A DNA stretch of 40,312 nt from Alphaproteobacteria bacterium (lineage in GTDB: Bacteria; Pseudomonadota; Alphaproteobacteria; Rhodobacterales; Rhodobacteraceae), in NCBI GenBank assembly GCA_024280735.1, contig JAJRPO010000080.1, positions 1 through 40,312 on the forward strand. Direction: 5' to 3'. The translations under genes and the position numbers were made by a program. Positions within the stretch are counted from its first letter, which is position 1; every line of letters begins with the position of its first letter. Below the pieces are notes generated by a model. That model was not told where the DNA came from and ran no database searches. It worked only from the letters and a program-made list of their open reading frames with translations. Below, one piece after another: positions 1 through 8,576 of this stretch.

Positions 1-133
1 AACTGTTGACTGGGTTGTTTTGACAGCTGCTCTGGTTCTGGTTGGCGGCGTTGTTGTAACAGCCGTTCGTGGCGGCATGGAAGATCTGGCATCTGACATC
101 AACACACAGTTGAGCGCAGAAGCAGTATCCTAA
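1..133 (+). CDS. flp: Flp-type pilin, 3' fragment cut by the window edge
   Basis: The first 133 bases, read from base 2, encode 43 residues ending in TAA. They begin TVDWVVLTAALVLVGG and continue into a hydrophobic helix and a short polar tail (GGMEDLASDINTQL). This is nearly the same as the complete pilin that follows at 243, so it is the C-terminal two thirds of a paralogous Flp/Fap prepilin, the major subunit of the Tad pilus. The leader peptide and processing site lie outside the window. A strong hairpin follows at 149-170. It is a tandem duplicate of the next gene and not a pseudogene as far as can be seen. Confidence 0.85.
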   Translation, partial: TVDWVVLTAALVLVGGVVVTAVRGGMEDLASDINTQLSAEAVS

Positions 134-148
134 GCTGACTTTAGTCAA

Positions 149-170
149 GAGGGGATAGACATATCCCCTC
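149..170 (+). terminator. Hairpin between the two flp genes
   Basis: GAGGGGATA (149-157), a four-base GACA loop and TATCCCCTC (162-170) form a perfect 9-bp stem 15 bases after the stop of the first flp. There is no T run after it, so it could be a weak terminator or an mRNA 3' stabiliser. The latter would help a pilin transcript accumulate. Confidence 0.5.
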
Positions 171-242
171 ACCTGCTCTGAGAAGAGTAACTGGTTAAGG
201 AATATGTGTAGCAATACACGGTAAACCTTGGAGGGGAACAAA

Positions 243-428
243 ATGAAACTGTTCAAAATGAAAGCGATCTTCGCAAATGATGAGTCCGGCGCTGTAACCG
301 TAGACTGGGTTGTACTAACCGCGTCTCTGGTTCTAATCGGCGGAGTTGTTGTCGCGGCTGTTCGTAGCGGCATGGAAGACCTGTCTGGCGACCTTGCCAC
401 ACACATGAGCAATACGCAGTTATCGTAG
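243..428 (+). CDS. flp: Flp/Fap-type pilin, Tad pilus major subunit
   Basis: This 61-residue prepilin has a short basic, cytoplasmic leader (MKLFKMKAIFANDESG), then the processing region G|AVTVDW at residues 16-22, one hydrophobic helix to about residue 45, and a polar tail. The family is normally cut after Gly and carries Glu-Tyr at mature positions 5 and 6. Here those positions are Asp-Trp, a conservative variant also present in the partial copy upstream. The ATG at 243 was chosen because GAGGGG (231-236) sits six bases before it; an in-frame TTG at 228 has no such site. The gene is closed by its own terminator at 492-525, so it can be expressed far above the rest of the tad operon. Substrate of the prepilin peptidase at 10082. 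Confidence 0.9.
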   Translation: MKLFKMKAIFANDESGAVTVDWVVLTASLVLIGGVVVAAVRSGMEDLSGDLATHMSNTQLS

Positions 429-491
429 TTGACACCTGATGGGTTTACCCCATCCACTGTGCGGTCCTTAACGACTGCAAAAATAAAACGG

Positions 492-525
492 TGCCGTGAA
501 ACGATTTTCTGTTTCGCGGCATTTT
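492..525 (+). terminator. Rho-independent terminator after flp
   Basis: TGCCGTGAAAC (492-502), an 8-base loop and GTTTCGCGGCA (511-521) form an 11-bp stem with one G-T pair, followed by TTTT. It separates the flp transcript from cpaB. A smaller hairpin, GATGGG with CCCATC, lies just after the flp stop near 438-455. Confidence 0.75.
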
Positions 526-626
526 GCCTGAACAGCAAATAGCTTGCCAGTAAAGCAAGCAGACAAAAGTAATCGGAACAACGATTCCGAAACTAACGAG
601 TAGAGTAGCAAAGGACAGGAAAGAAA

Positions 627-1460
627 ATGCGGATTGTATTTGCACTGGTACTATTTGTCGGCGTAGCAATCGCGGGTGGCGCAGTTTACCTGGCGATGGA
701 GCGTTTCAACCAATATGAAACAGCCCTTGCTGACAAAAGTAAAAACCAAGTTGTCAGCGTCGCAATGAAGACTGTTTACGTCGCAGCTGAAGACTTGGAA
801 TACGGGCAGCAGCTCACCAAAGATGGCATACGCGCCATTCAAGTACCCCTCGATGCAGCGCCGGAAACCGCCTTCACCGAGGAATTGGTTCTTTTGGGAA
901 CCGGTCAAGACCGTGATTTCCGCACCGTCATCCGCGCCATGGATGTCGGTGAGTTCATTATGTCGACAAAAATCACTGGTTTGGGTGAAGATGCAGGGGT
1001 CTCCTCCCGTTTGGCCGCAGGTATGCGTGCCTTTGCGATCAGCGTTGATGTGGCATCCGGTGTTTCCGGATTCTTGCGCCCTGGTGACAACGTCGATGTT
1101 TATTGGACAGGTAAGCACAAGAAAGAAATAGTGACAAAATTGATCCTGGAAAGCCTGACTTTGATCGCGATTGATCAATCAGCAGGCGGCGGCAATCGCA
1201 GCCGTGCCACGGTTGCACGCACGGTCACAGTTGCCGCCAACGCACGCACGATTGCGTCACTGGTTCAAGCCCAATCAACAGGTAAACTATTACTTTCCCT
1301 TCGCGGTGTGAATGACTTGACGACTTCAGACGAAGTGCAAATCACCAAAGACGACTTGCTGGGTCGCGATGAAATCGTTGTGACAAAAGAGGAAATTTGT
1401 ACAATCAAAACCCGCAAAGGTGCCGAGGTTATTTTGATCCCGATCCCTTGTAGCAATTGA
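627..1460 (+). CDS. cpaB: Tad pilus assembly protein CpaB/RcpC
   Basis: The 277-residue protein starts with an uncleaved-looking membrane anchor (residues 3-24). A SAF-type domain follows at about 47-118 (VYVAAEDLEYGQQLT), then the CpaB/RcpC core with AGMRAFAISVDVASGVSGFL and LRPGDNVDVYW (about 129-160). This is the standard architecture of CpaB, a periplasmic protein thought to stabilise or gate the CpaC secretin channel. The start has AGGA/GAAAG a few bases upstream. It is the first gene after the flp terminator and probably begins the long tad assembly transcript. The C-terminus ends in a Cys-containing tail (IPIPCSN). Family identity is clear from motifs and from its place before the secretin. 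Confidence 0.9.
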   Translation: MRIVFALVLFVGVAIAGGAVYLAMERFNQYETALADKSKNQVVSVAMKTVYVAAEDLEYGQQLTKDGIRAIQVPLDAAPETAFTEELVLLGTGQDRDFRTVIRAMDVGEFIMSTKITGLGEDAGVSSRLAAGMRAFAISVDVASGVSGFLRPGDNVDVYWTGKHKKEIVTKLILESLTLIAIDQSAGGGNRSRATVARTVTVAANARTIASLVQAQSTGKLLLSLRGVNDLTTSDEVQITKDDLLGRDEIVVTKEEICTIKTRKGAEVILIPIPCSN

Positions 1461-1465
1461 TTAGA

Positions 1466-1490
1466 GCGTTTCGACACAAAGTCGAAACGC
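1466..1490. repeat. Perfect inverted repeat, copy 1 of a dispersed palindrome
   Basis: GCGTTTCGAC (1466-1475), a 5-base spacer and GTCGAAACGC (1481-1490) form a perfect 10-bp stem six bases after the cpaB stop. There is no T run, so it is not a classic intrinsic terminator. Nearly the same palindrome occurs at 17359-17383 upstream of fhs, and both have AGAGCGTTTC at one edge, which suggests a small dispersed intergenic element. Confidence 0.6.
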
Positions 1491-1717
1491 CTTCAGCCAA
1501 AAATCCAACAGTAAATCGGGCGCTTCGGTGCCCTTTTGCCGTTCAAAACCCGCCAAAACATAAGGCCATGGGTGAATGTGTTGCTGGTAATCAACATCTA
1601 GAACACCTTGTAAAATATTGATTCTTGCAAATAAAATCAAACTGGCGCAGTATCAATAGTAATAATAGGGCAAAAATGCCCATTCGGCGCAGCCGTGATT
1701 TTGAGAGGCAGGATCAC

Positions 1718-3139
1718 ATGAAACTACGTAACCTGTTAACAGCAGGCCTTCTTGGCCTATGCGTGGGCGGTGTATTCACCCCCCCGACAGCCCATGCGCA
1801 AAATGTATTGCGCGTGATGCGCGGCGCGACGACAAGCAGCATTAAGGTATCGGTAAACGGGGCCATAGTGATGGAATCGGATTAACCATTTGCCGAGCTA
1901 TCTGTCGCAAACCCGGGCATCGCTGACATCGCAACGCTATCGGATCGCACAATCTATGTTTTGGGCAAAGCACCGGGGCGCACGACATTAACACTCCTTG
2001 GGGCAGACGGACGCCTATTGACGAATGTTGAAGTGCGCGTTTACCCGGATTTGGCGGAATTCAAGGAACTCTTGCGCGAAATCCTTCCCCGCGAAACCAT
2101 TGAAGTTCGGTCGGCTAACGACGGTATCGTTTTAAGCGGCCGCGTTTCTGGCAAACAGAAACTGGCCCGTGCCTTGGATTTGGCCGAGAGATATGCACCC
2201 ACCAAAGTAACCAACTTGATGACTATCGGCGGTTCGCAGCAAGTATTGTTGAAAGTCCGTTTCGCAGAAATGCAGCGGAGTGTCGCCAAGAGCCTCGACG
2301 CCAGTATCGGCATCCGCACGTTGGGTGGCAATTTGGGCGGTACAATCGGATCAGGGGTCTACAACCAAGGCACCAATATGACGAATTTTGCCAATGGCGA
2401 CGCGATCGTTTCTGGCAATAATGCGCAAGGTGCGTTGGGGATTGGTTTTTCCAGCGGTGGTGTTGCCATCGGATTGCTGATTGAGGCCTTGGAAACCAAA
2501 GGAATGGTTCGCACATTGGCTGAACCCAATATTGTTGCCATATCAGGCAGTGAGGCCGGGTTTCTGGCGGGTGGCGAGTATCCAGTTCCGGTTGCGGACA
2601 GCGACGGGGTCAAGATCGACTATAAGCCCTTTGGTATTGAATTGAAATTCAAGCCCGTTGTGATCGACGGTGACTTGATTAACTTAACCATCGAAACATC
2701 GGTTTCCGAATTGGATCCTGCAAATGCTGTGAATTTCAACGGCAATATCATCAACGCCTTCAAAACACGCAAGGCCGCAACAACGGTTGAGATGCGTGAT
2801 GGACAAAGCATGTCAATCGCTGGTTTGCTGACGGATGACTTTACCGACTTGAACAGCCAAGTTCCTTGGCTTGGCGACGTCCCTATTCTTGGTGCGCTGT
2901 TCCGCAGCTCGGAATATCGTCGCGAGCAATCAGAGCTGGTAGTTATTATCACTCCGCATCTGGTGACACCGGTTGACGGCGACTCGCTGACTTTGCCAAC
3001 GGATCGCATTAAAATACCGAATGAAAAAGAGCTATTTTTGCTTGGCAATGTGGCCGGAAAACGCAAAGGCCGCAAGGCAGCTTCAGGCAGCGTCGCATCG
3101 CAAGACTTCAGCGGCTCCTATGGCTACGTGATGGAGTAA
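1718..3139 (+). pseudogene. cpaC: Tad secretin CpaC/RcpA with an in-frame stop codon
   Basis: CpaC forms the outer-membrane ring through which the Tad pilus leaves the cell. The ATG at 1718 follows GAGAGGCAGGA and opens a signal peptide ending AHAQ (about residue 28). The N-terminal domain VLRVMRGATTSSIKVSVNG follows. At codon 56 the frame hits TAA (1883-1885). The same frame then continues without shift through PFAELSVANPGIADI, a BON-like stretch and the full secretin domain (about residues 170-410, ending VVIITPHLVTP). Total span is 474 codons, normal for the family. One base change from CAA, AAA or GAA would explain the stop. A TTG at 1961 could restart translation but would give a protein without signal peptide. 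It may be a real nonsense allele or a sequence error. Confidence 0.85.
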
Positions 3140-3143
3140 GGAA

Positions 3144-3800
3144 ATGAAATCAACGCATTACATACCCGCCCTCCTGTGTGCCAGCCTCCTCTCTGGATGT
3201 TCGATCACCGACCAATCTCTGGCCTATTTCGGGTCAGAGGCAGGATCAGAAATCACTGGCGATGGCTTTGGTGTCGCAACAGCAAATAACATCGGTGTAC
3301 AAAACGGCGATTTAACCTCAACGATGGTTGCCAATCTAACCCGCAAATTTGCCAACGAAGCCCCGGCAAGGATCAACTTTGCCTTTAATTCTGCGGCCCT
3401 TGATGCCAGCTCCCGCGAGGCACTGCGTTTGCAAGCACGGTGGATCAGAGCACACGGGCAAATCAAATTCCGGGTTTATGGCCATACGGACAAAGTAGGT
3501 TCCAATGCGTACAATCAAAGGCTTGGCCTGCGGCGCGCACGCGCTGCGGTGAATTTCTTGGTCTCACAAGGCGTGAGCCGTTCCAAAGTACAGGCAGTCG
3601 CCTCATTGGGAGAAACCAGACCGCTGGTTCTGACCGAGGGGCCGAATCGCGAGAATCGTCGGACAATTACAGAAGTATCCGGGTTCTTGCCAAAAGGCCG
3701 TGCATCAGATTTGGACGGAAAATATGCCAAGACTGTTTACGATCTCTACATCTCTACGCCTTACAAATTGACAGCGTTAGGAAAGCTGACCGGGAAATAA
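3144..3800 (+). CDS. OmpA-family lipoprotein of the Tad locus
   Basis: This 218-residue protein has a lipoprotein signal with lipobox LLSGC (Cys19). Its OmpA C-terminal peptidoglycan-binding domain spans roughly residues 75-175, from INFAFNSAALD through VYGHTDKVGS and NQRLGLRRARAAVNFL. The domain binds meso-diaminopimelate in peptidoglycan, so the protein should tie the secretin region to the cell wall. It begins four bases after cpaC and occupies the slot used by CpaD in Caulobacter-type tad loci. It is therefore probably the functional counterpart of CpaD, a pilotin-like partner of the secretin; that role is inference. A 112-base gap separates it from cpaE, with only a weak GTGGCA/TGCCAC hairpin at 3824-3841. 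Confidence 0.85.
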   Translation: MKSTHYIPALLCASLLSGCSITDQSLAYFGSEAGSEITGDGFGVATANNIGVQNGDLTSTMVANLTRKFANEAPARINFAFNSAALDASSREALRLQARWIRAHGQIKFRVYGHTDKVGSNAYNQRLGLRRARAAVNFLVSQGVSRSKVQAVASLGETRPLVLTEGPNRENRRTITEVSGFLPKGRASDLDGKYAKTVYDLYISTPYKLTALGKLTGK

Positions 3801-3912
3801 CCCTGTTAAGCATTGAAATTGTAGTGGCATTTATTTGCCACCAAAGTAGCGAGTGAGAAATGTGCCGTAAGGCATCAATAAGCAGCATAAAGTTGCATCA
3901 GGTGGGCTGAAA

Positions 3913-5151
3913 ATGAGTGGCGAAACGACAAGCGAGAGTGCAGAGGTTGTAAGAGCCTGTGCCGTCGCAAGGCAGATTGAGGAATTCGATCTGCTAATCG
4001 AGGATATGGAAGCAGAGCTTGGCGCCGATTGGGGCGGGCTGACCTTTGACAATGCCCCCGGAATTTTAACCAGCGAAATCGCTGAAAATCTCGAATTCAT
4101 TGCCGTTGCTGTCGATCAAGAGGACGAAAAGGATCTGGCACCTGTTGCCAATGTCATCCGGATTGCCAAAGAACAGAATATCAATGTTATTCTGGTTCCC
4201 CATGATCTAAACACCGTCGCCTTGCACCAGTTGATGCGCATGGGTGCAGATGATTTTGCCCCCTACCCCCTGCCAGAAGGCGCACTGCGCGACGCGATAG
4301 AACGGGTCAAGGCCGTTCCTGAACCTGTTGCCGCCCCCGTCGCAGCTGCTGCGGCGACCGCACCAATCGAAGTACCAAGCCGAAATGGCATTGTGTTGCC
4401 CGTCTATGGGCTGGCAGGCGGCGTCGGTTCGTCGACTTTTGCGGCCAACTTGGCATGGGAAATGCAACAACTTCTCCTCAAAGAGAATAAAAAAGTTTGC
4501 ATTCTGGATTTTGATTTTCAGTATGGAACCATCTCAACATATCTGGATGTTCCTCGCACAGAACAAGCGTTTGAATTTTTGTCCGAGGCAGCATCCGCTG
4601 ACGCGGAAGGCCTTAAACAGGCCATGTCCTCTTACAAAGAGACGCTCGATATTTTACCTTCACCGCCAGACGCATTGCCTTTGGAATTTGTCGGTGCAGA
4701 CGAGATCAATCACTTGATCGAACTGGCAACGGCAAGTTATGACTTTGTAATCATTGACCTTCCCTTAGCATTGGTCAGCTGGTCAGAGGTCGTTTTAGAA
4801 CACGCGCATCTATATTTTGGTCTAGTCGAACTCGATATGCGCTCAGCTCAGAACACATTGCGTTTCATGCGCACACTCAAAGCCGAGGATTTGCCTTACG
4901 AGAAAGTGCAGTTTGTTTTGAACCGTGCGCCAAAGTTTACAGACATGAATGGCAAAACTCGGGTCAAGCGAATGGCCGATAGCCTAGAGATACAATTCCG
5001 CTTTCAACTGCCTGATGGCGGTAAACAAGTGGCAAATGCCGGCGACGAAGGCGAAGCATTGCGCGAATTGGCCGCAAAAAACCCACTTCGTAAGGAAATT
5101 CTAAAGATCGCTAAGACAATCTCGGAGCTAGCGAGTGATGAGAGTGAATAA
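3913..5151 (+). CDS. cpaE: Tad pilus assembly ATPase-like protein CpaE/TadZ
   Basis: The protein has 412 residues. An N-terminal receiver-like domain (about 1-130) is followed by an Ala/Pro-rich linker (about 135-155) and a MinD/ParA-type domain. CpaE/TadZ localises the Tad machine, typically to a pole, and recruits the CpaF ATPase. The nucleotide-binding loop at about residues 166-178 reads GLAGGVGSSTFAANLAW. It lacks both the signature lysine and the P-loop lysine of the deviant Walker A motif. Lys-less loops are known in TadZ proteins, so this favours a scaffold or ADP/ATP sensor over an active ATPase. The Asp-rich CILDFDFQYG motif (about 196-205) is kept. The start is ATG 3913, with GGTGGG eight bases before. 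Confidence 0.9.
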   Translation: MSGETTSESAEVVRACAVARQIEEFDLLIEDMEAELGADWGGLTFDNAPGILTSEIAENLEFIAVAVDQEDEKDLAPVANVIRIAKEQNINVILVPHDLNTVALHQLMRMGADDFAPYPLPEGALRDAIERVKAVPEPVAAPVAAAAATAPIEVPSRNGIVLPVYGLAGGVGSSTFAANLAWEMQQLLLKENKKVCILDFDFQYGTISTYLDVPRTEQAFEFLSEAASADAEGLKQAMSSYKETLDILPSPPDALPLEFVGADEINHLIELATASYDFVIIDLPLALVSWSEVVLEHAHLYFGLVELDMRSAQNTLRFMRTLKAEDLPYEKVQFVLNRAPKFTDMNGKTRVKRMADSLEIQFRFQLPDGGKQVANAGDEGEALRELAAKNPLRKEILKIAKTISELASDESE

Positions 5152-5165
5152 CGGGGTGATAACAC

Positions 5166-6626
5166 ATGTTTAAACGATACAAAAAAGAACCCGCGGCGGC
5201 ACCAGCAGTAGTGCCCGAAATACCTGTGACGCAGGAGGCGCCGGCAATTGCGCAACCTGCAACGCTCAAAGCCTCGATGAAATCGAAACCAATTGTAAAA
5301 ATCCGCCCCGCTGCGGCCAAGGGTGATGGCCTATCCCGCGAGGCGCGACGCGCGAAGAAACTACGCGATTTACGTTTGGAAATGCACACTAAGCTGCTCG
5401 AGGATTTGAACCTTGCAGCGATTGAGAATGCCACAGAGGCCGATCTGCGCCGCGAAATTTCCGCTATTTGTGCTGACGGATTGCAAGAGATGGGCATGGT
5501 ACTCAACAAGCAGGAACGCGACCTGTTGAATGTTGAAATGTATGACGAGGTGACAGGCCTTGGCCCGTTGGAGCCTTTGCTGAAAGACGACAGCGTCAAC
5601 GATATTCTGATTAACGGCCCACACCAGATTTTTATCGAGGTCGATGGTAAGCTGGAGTTAAGCGCCGTGCGGTTCCGCGACGACAAACACCTGATGCGTG
5701 TTATCGATAAGATTGTTTCGGCTGTTGGGCGCCGGGTCGACGAAAGCAACCCTTATGTAGATGCCCGACTGGCCGATGGTTCGCGTTTTAACGCCATGGT
5801 TTCCCCGATTGCGGTGGACGGCGCATTGGTTTCCATTCGGAAATTCAAGAAAGAAAAGCTCGACATCGACAAGCTGGTCGCCTTTGGTGCCTTCACCGAT
5901 GAGATGGGCGCATACTTGCAGGCTGCTGTGGCTTGCCGTTTGAACATCATCGTTTCAGGCGGTACCGGTTCCGGTAAAACCACTACTTTGAATGCCCTGT
6001 CCAGTTTTATCGCCGACGATGAACGCATCGCGACAATTGAGGATACGGCGGAATTGCAACTGCAACAAACCCACCTCGCCCGGATGGAAAGCCGCCCCCC
6101 CAATGTGGAGGGTAAAGGTGCAGTTACCCAAAGGGATTGCTTGAAAAACGCGCTGCGGATGCGGCCTGACAGGATCATCGTCGGGGAAACCCGTGGCGAT
6201 GAGGTTATTGACATGTTGCAGGCGATGAACACGGGCCACGATGGCTCGATGACCACCATCCACGCCAACTCCGCCCGTGACGCGGTTGCCCGTCTGGAAA
6301 ATATGATCGCGATGACCGGCGTTGAAATGCCCCTGCGCGCCATGCGGTCACAAATTGCCTCGGCTGTTAACCTGATCGTGCAAATAAAACGCCTGCAAGA
6401 TGGGTCCCGCCGGATGGTTTCAATTACCGAAGTGGCCGGGATGGAAGGCGAAGTGATCTCGTTGCAGGAAATATTCCGCTATCAAGTCAATGGTACAGGA
6501 AAAGACGGCAAAATTGACGGGTTCTTTACGGCTACGGGCCTGCGCTCTCTCTATTCCGAGCGGTTCTCTCAGTGGGGTTACGACCTGCCTAACAGCATTT
6601 ACAACGTGCAGCGCGCGGCGGAGTAG
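5166..6626 (+). CDS. cpaF: Tad pilus motor ATPase CpaF/TadA
   Basis: This 486-residue type II/IV secretion ATPase powers pilus extension and retraction as a cytoplasmic hexamer. A basic, Ala-rich N-terminus (about 1-75) precedes the N-terminal helical domain. Walker A SGGTGSGKTTTLNAL lies at about 263-277, an Asp box with IEDTAELQL at about 294-302, Walker B RIIVGETRGDE at about 334-344, and a His box with TGHDGSMTTIHANS at about 357-370. All catalytic motifs are intact and the length is typical. It starts 14 bases after cpaE and ends three bases before tadB, consistent with one polycistronic message. Confidence 0.95.
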   Translation: MFKRYKKEPAAAPAVVPEIPVTQEAPAIAQPATLKASMKSKPIVKIRPAAAKGDGLSREARRAKKLRDLRLEMHTKLLEDLNLAAIENATEADLRREISAICADGLQEMGMVLNKQERDLLNVEMYDEVTGLGPLEPLLKDDSVNDILINGPHQIFIEVDGKLELSAVRFRDDKHLMRVIDKIVSAVGRRVDESNPYVDARLADGSRFNAMVSPIAVDGALVSIRKFKKEKLDIDKLVAFGAFTDEMGAYLQAAVACRLNIIVSGGTGSGKTTTLNALSSFIADDERIATIEDTAELQLQQTHLARMESRPPNVEGKGAVTQRDCLKNALRMRPDRIIVGETRGDEVIDMLQAMNTGHDGSMTTIHANSARDAVARLENMIAMTGVEMPLRAMRSQIASAVNLIVQIKRLQDGSRRMVSITEVAGMEGEVISLQEIFRYQVNGTGKDGKIDGFFTATGLRSLYSERFSQWGYDLPNSIYNVQRAAE

Positions 6627-6629
6627 ACC

Positions 6630-7592
6630 ATGGGCACACAGGCAATAATCTATCTCTTGATGTTCGTCGGCGTCGTGTTGATCGTCGAGGGTATCTATCT
6701 GGTCGTCTTCGGCAAATCGATCAAGCTGAACTCGCGGGTAAACCGCCGGCTTGCTTTGCTAGAACAAGGTAAAGACCGCGAAGAAGTATTTGAAACGCTG
6801 CGCAAAGAGCGGGACCAGCACGCCAAAGGCTTCAAACTGCCGGTTATGTCGATCCTCAGCACCAAAGCACGGCAAGCAAATATCGCCTTCTCTCCCAAAG
6901 CTTTGATCGCGGTGATGGCTTTGGTCGCCGTATTCGCTTTTGGTGGCCTCACCTATTTCGCCTCGATCGGGTTTCCACTACGGATTCTCGTCTCCCTGAT
7001 TATGGGCGGCGGCGGTGTCTATTTTTGGCTCAATGGCAAAGCACGCAAACGGATGGACCTGTTTGAGGAACAATTGCCTGATGCGGTTGATCTGATTGTA
7101 CGGTCCCTTAGGGTCGGGCATCCTTTTGCCAATGCAATCAATATCGTAGCACAAGAAATGCCAGATCCGATGGGGTCTGAATTTGGCATGATTGTCGATG
7201 AAACCGCCTATGGCGCCGACGTCGCCACAGCCTTGCATAACATGGCGGACCGTGTCGAAGTACCTGATTTGCGGTTTTTGACGGTCGCCGTTGCCATTCA
7301 AGCAAAATCCGGTGGTAACTTGGCCGAGGTTCTGGATGGCCTATCCAAAGTGATCCGCGCGCGGTTTAAACTGTTCCGCCGTGTCAAAGCGATTACCGCC
7401 GAGGCCAAATGGTCCGGTATGTTCCTGTCCGGCTTTCCCGTCGCCGCTCTTTTGGGGGTGCAGACGATGAACCCGCATTATTATGACGCGGTAAAGGAAT
7501 CGGAGTTTTATACACCCGCCGCTGTAGGCGTTTTCGCAGCACTTGCCGTCAATTACGTGGTCATGAAGGCCATGGTGAATATCAAAGTCTAG
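6630..7592 (+). CDS. tadB: Tad inner-membrane platform protein TadB
   Basis: This 320-residue inner-membrane protein has an N-terminal TM segment (about 4-26), two adjacent TM segments near 88-130, and a type II secretion F (T2SSF) domain at about 145-270. The domain opens EEQLPDAVDLIVRSLRVGHPF and contains QAKSGGNLAEVLDGL. A C-terminal TM segment follows at about 295-315. TadB and TadC together form the rotor or platform on which the CpaF hexamer acts. It begins three bases after the cpaF stop. Nothing unusual is seen. Confidence 0.93.
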   Translation: MGTQAIIYLLMFVGVVLIVEGIYLVVFGKSIKLNSRVNRRLALLEQGKDREEVFETLRKERDQHAKGFKLPVMSILSTKARQANIAFSPKALIAVMALVAVFAFGGLTYFASIGFPLRILVSLIMGGGGVYFWLNGKARKRMDLFEEQLPDAVDLIVRSLRVGHPFANAINIVAQEMPDPMGSEFGMIVDETAYGADVATALHNMADRVEVPDLRFLTVAVAIQAKSGGNLAEVLDGLSKVIRARFKLFRRVKAITAEAKWSGMFLSGFPVAALLGVQTMNPHYYDAVKESEFYTPAAVGVFAALAVNYVVMKAMVNIKV

Positions 7593-7601
7593 GATGTAAA
7601 A

Positions 7602-8576
7602 ATGTTGAGCAACATCAATGACTATCTTACAAACGCAATGGGTCCGGCAGGGCCTTTGATTGCTATGGGTGTGCTGGGTGTTTTCTTCATCATCATGACC
7701 CTGCCTATTCTGTTAACCCGCAAAGAGGACCCGTTTGATCGTCTTGCAGGCTCCGCCATCAAAGCAAGTGCGCCAAGCTCCACCGGTGCCAAGAAAATGT
7801 CGTTGCGCGAAAAAGAAACCGGCCCCAATCTGGATAAATTTGCAGCCTATCTGGAACCGCAAGACCAGCAAGAGTTTTCGGCAAGACGCCTAAAACTGAT
7901 TCAAGCAGGGTATCGGGGAAAAACGGCGGTAAGAACTTATTATTTCTTACAAACGACGCTGGGCCTTGCCGGGCTGGCGTTGGGCGCATTATACACGTTG
8001 ACTTTGGGCGGCGATGCCGACTTGAAATGGATGGCAATCCAAACATTTGTGCCCGGGATCGCCGGTTATTATGGCCCCAGCTATTGGATCGACAAGCGAC
8101 GCGAAAAGCGGCAACTTGCAATCCTTGACGGATTTCCCGACGCGCTCGATCTGATGTTGGTTTGCATTGAGGCCGGCCAGTCACTGGATCAGGGAATTCA
8201 ACGGGTGGCCAAGGAAATCGCCCCTTCGGCCCCAGAGCTATCTGAAGAATTCACCATGGTTTCCAATGAAATGCGCGCTGGTAAAGAGCGGGCAACAGTG
8301 CTGAAAGATATGGCGGAACGCTGCGATATTCAGGACATCAGCGCCTTTGCAACCGTGATGATCCAATCAGCGACCTTCGGCACATCATTGGGAGAGGCAT
8401 TGCGGGTTTACGCCAGTGAAATGCGTGACAAGCGGGTGACGCGCGCTGAGGAAAAGGCCAATACATTACCAACAAAAATGACCCTTTGTACCATGATGTT
8501 CACCGTACCGCCGCTTTTGGTTATCATGGTGGGCCCGTCAGTCTTTAGCATTTATACCGAAATGGTAGTGAAATAA
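7602..8576 (+). CDS. tadC: Tad inner-membrane platform protein TadC
   Basis: The second T2SSF-domain protein has 324 residues. One TM segment lies near residues 17-37, a TM pair at about 105-155, then the F domain with FPDALDLMLVCIEAGQSLDQGI (about 178-199), FGTSLGEALRVYASEMR, and a C-terminal TM segment near 297-318. It is homologous to TadB and forms the heteromeric platform with it. Its TAA overlaps the ATG of the next gene (TAATG), indicating translational coupling to the tadD-like lipoprotein. Confidence 0.93.
   Translation: MLSNINDYLTNAMGPAGPLIAMGVLGVFFIIMTLPILLTRKEDPFDRLAGSAIKASAPSSTGAKKMSLREKETGPNLDKFAAYLEPQDQQEFSARRLKLIQAGYRGKTAVRTYYFLQTTLGLAGLALGALYTLTLGGDADLKWMAIQTFVPGIAGYYGPSYWIDKRREKRQLAILDGFPDALDLMLVCIEAGQSLDQGIQRVAKEIAPSAPELSEEFTMVSNEMRAGKERATVLKDMAERCDIQDISAFATVMIQSATFGTSLGEALRVYASEMRDKRVTRAEEKANTLPTKMTLCTMMFTVPPLLVIMVGPSVFSIYTEMVVK

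Noticed and set aside
1466-1490. Intrinsic terminator for cpaB
   Set aside because: The stem is perfect but there is no T run after it, and the same palindrome recurs near fhs, so a repeat or regulator site is better supported.
1961-3139. Separate short cpaC gene starting at TTG 1961
   Set aside because: The frame is continuous with the upstream signal peptide segment across the TAA, and a start at 1961 would lack an export signal needed by a secretin.
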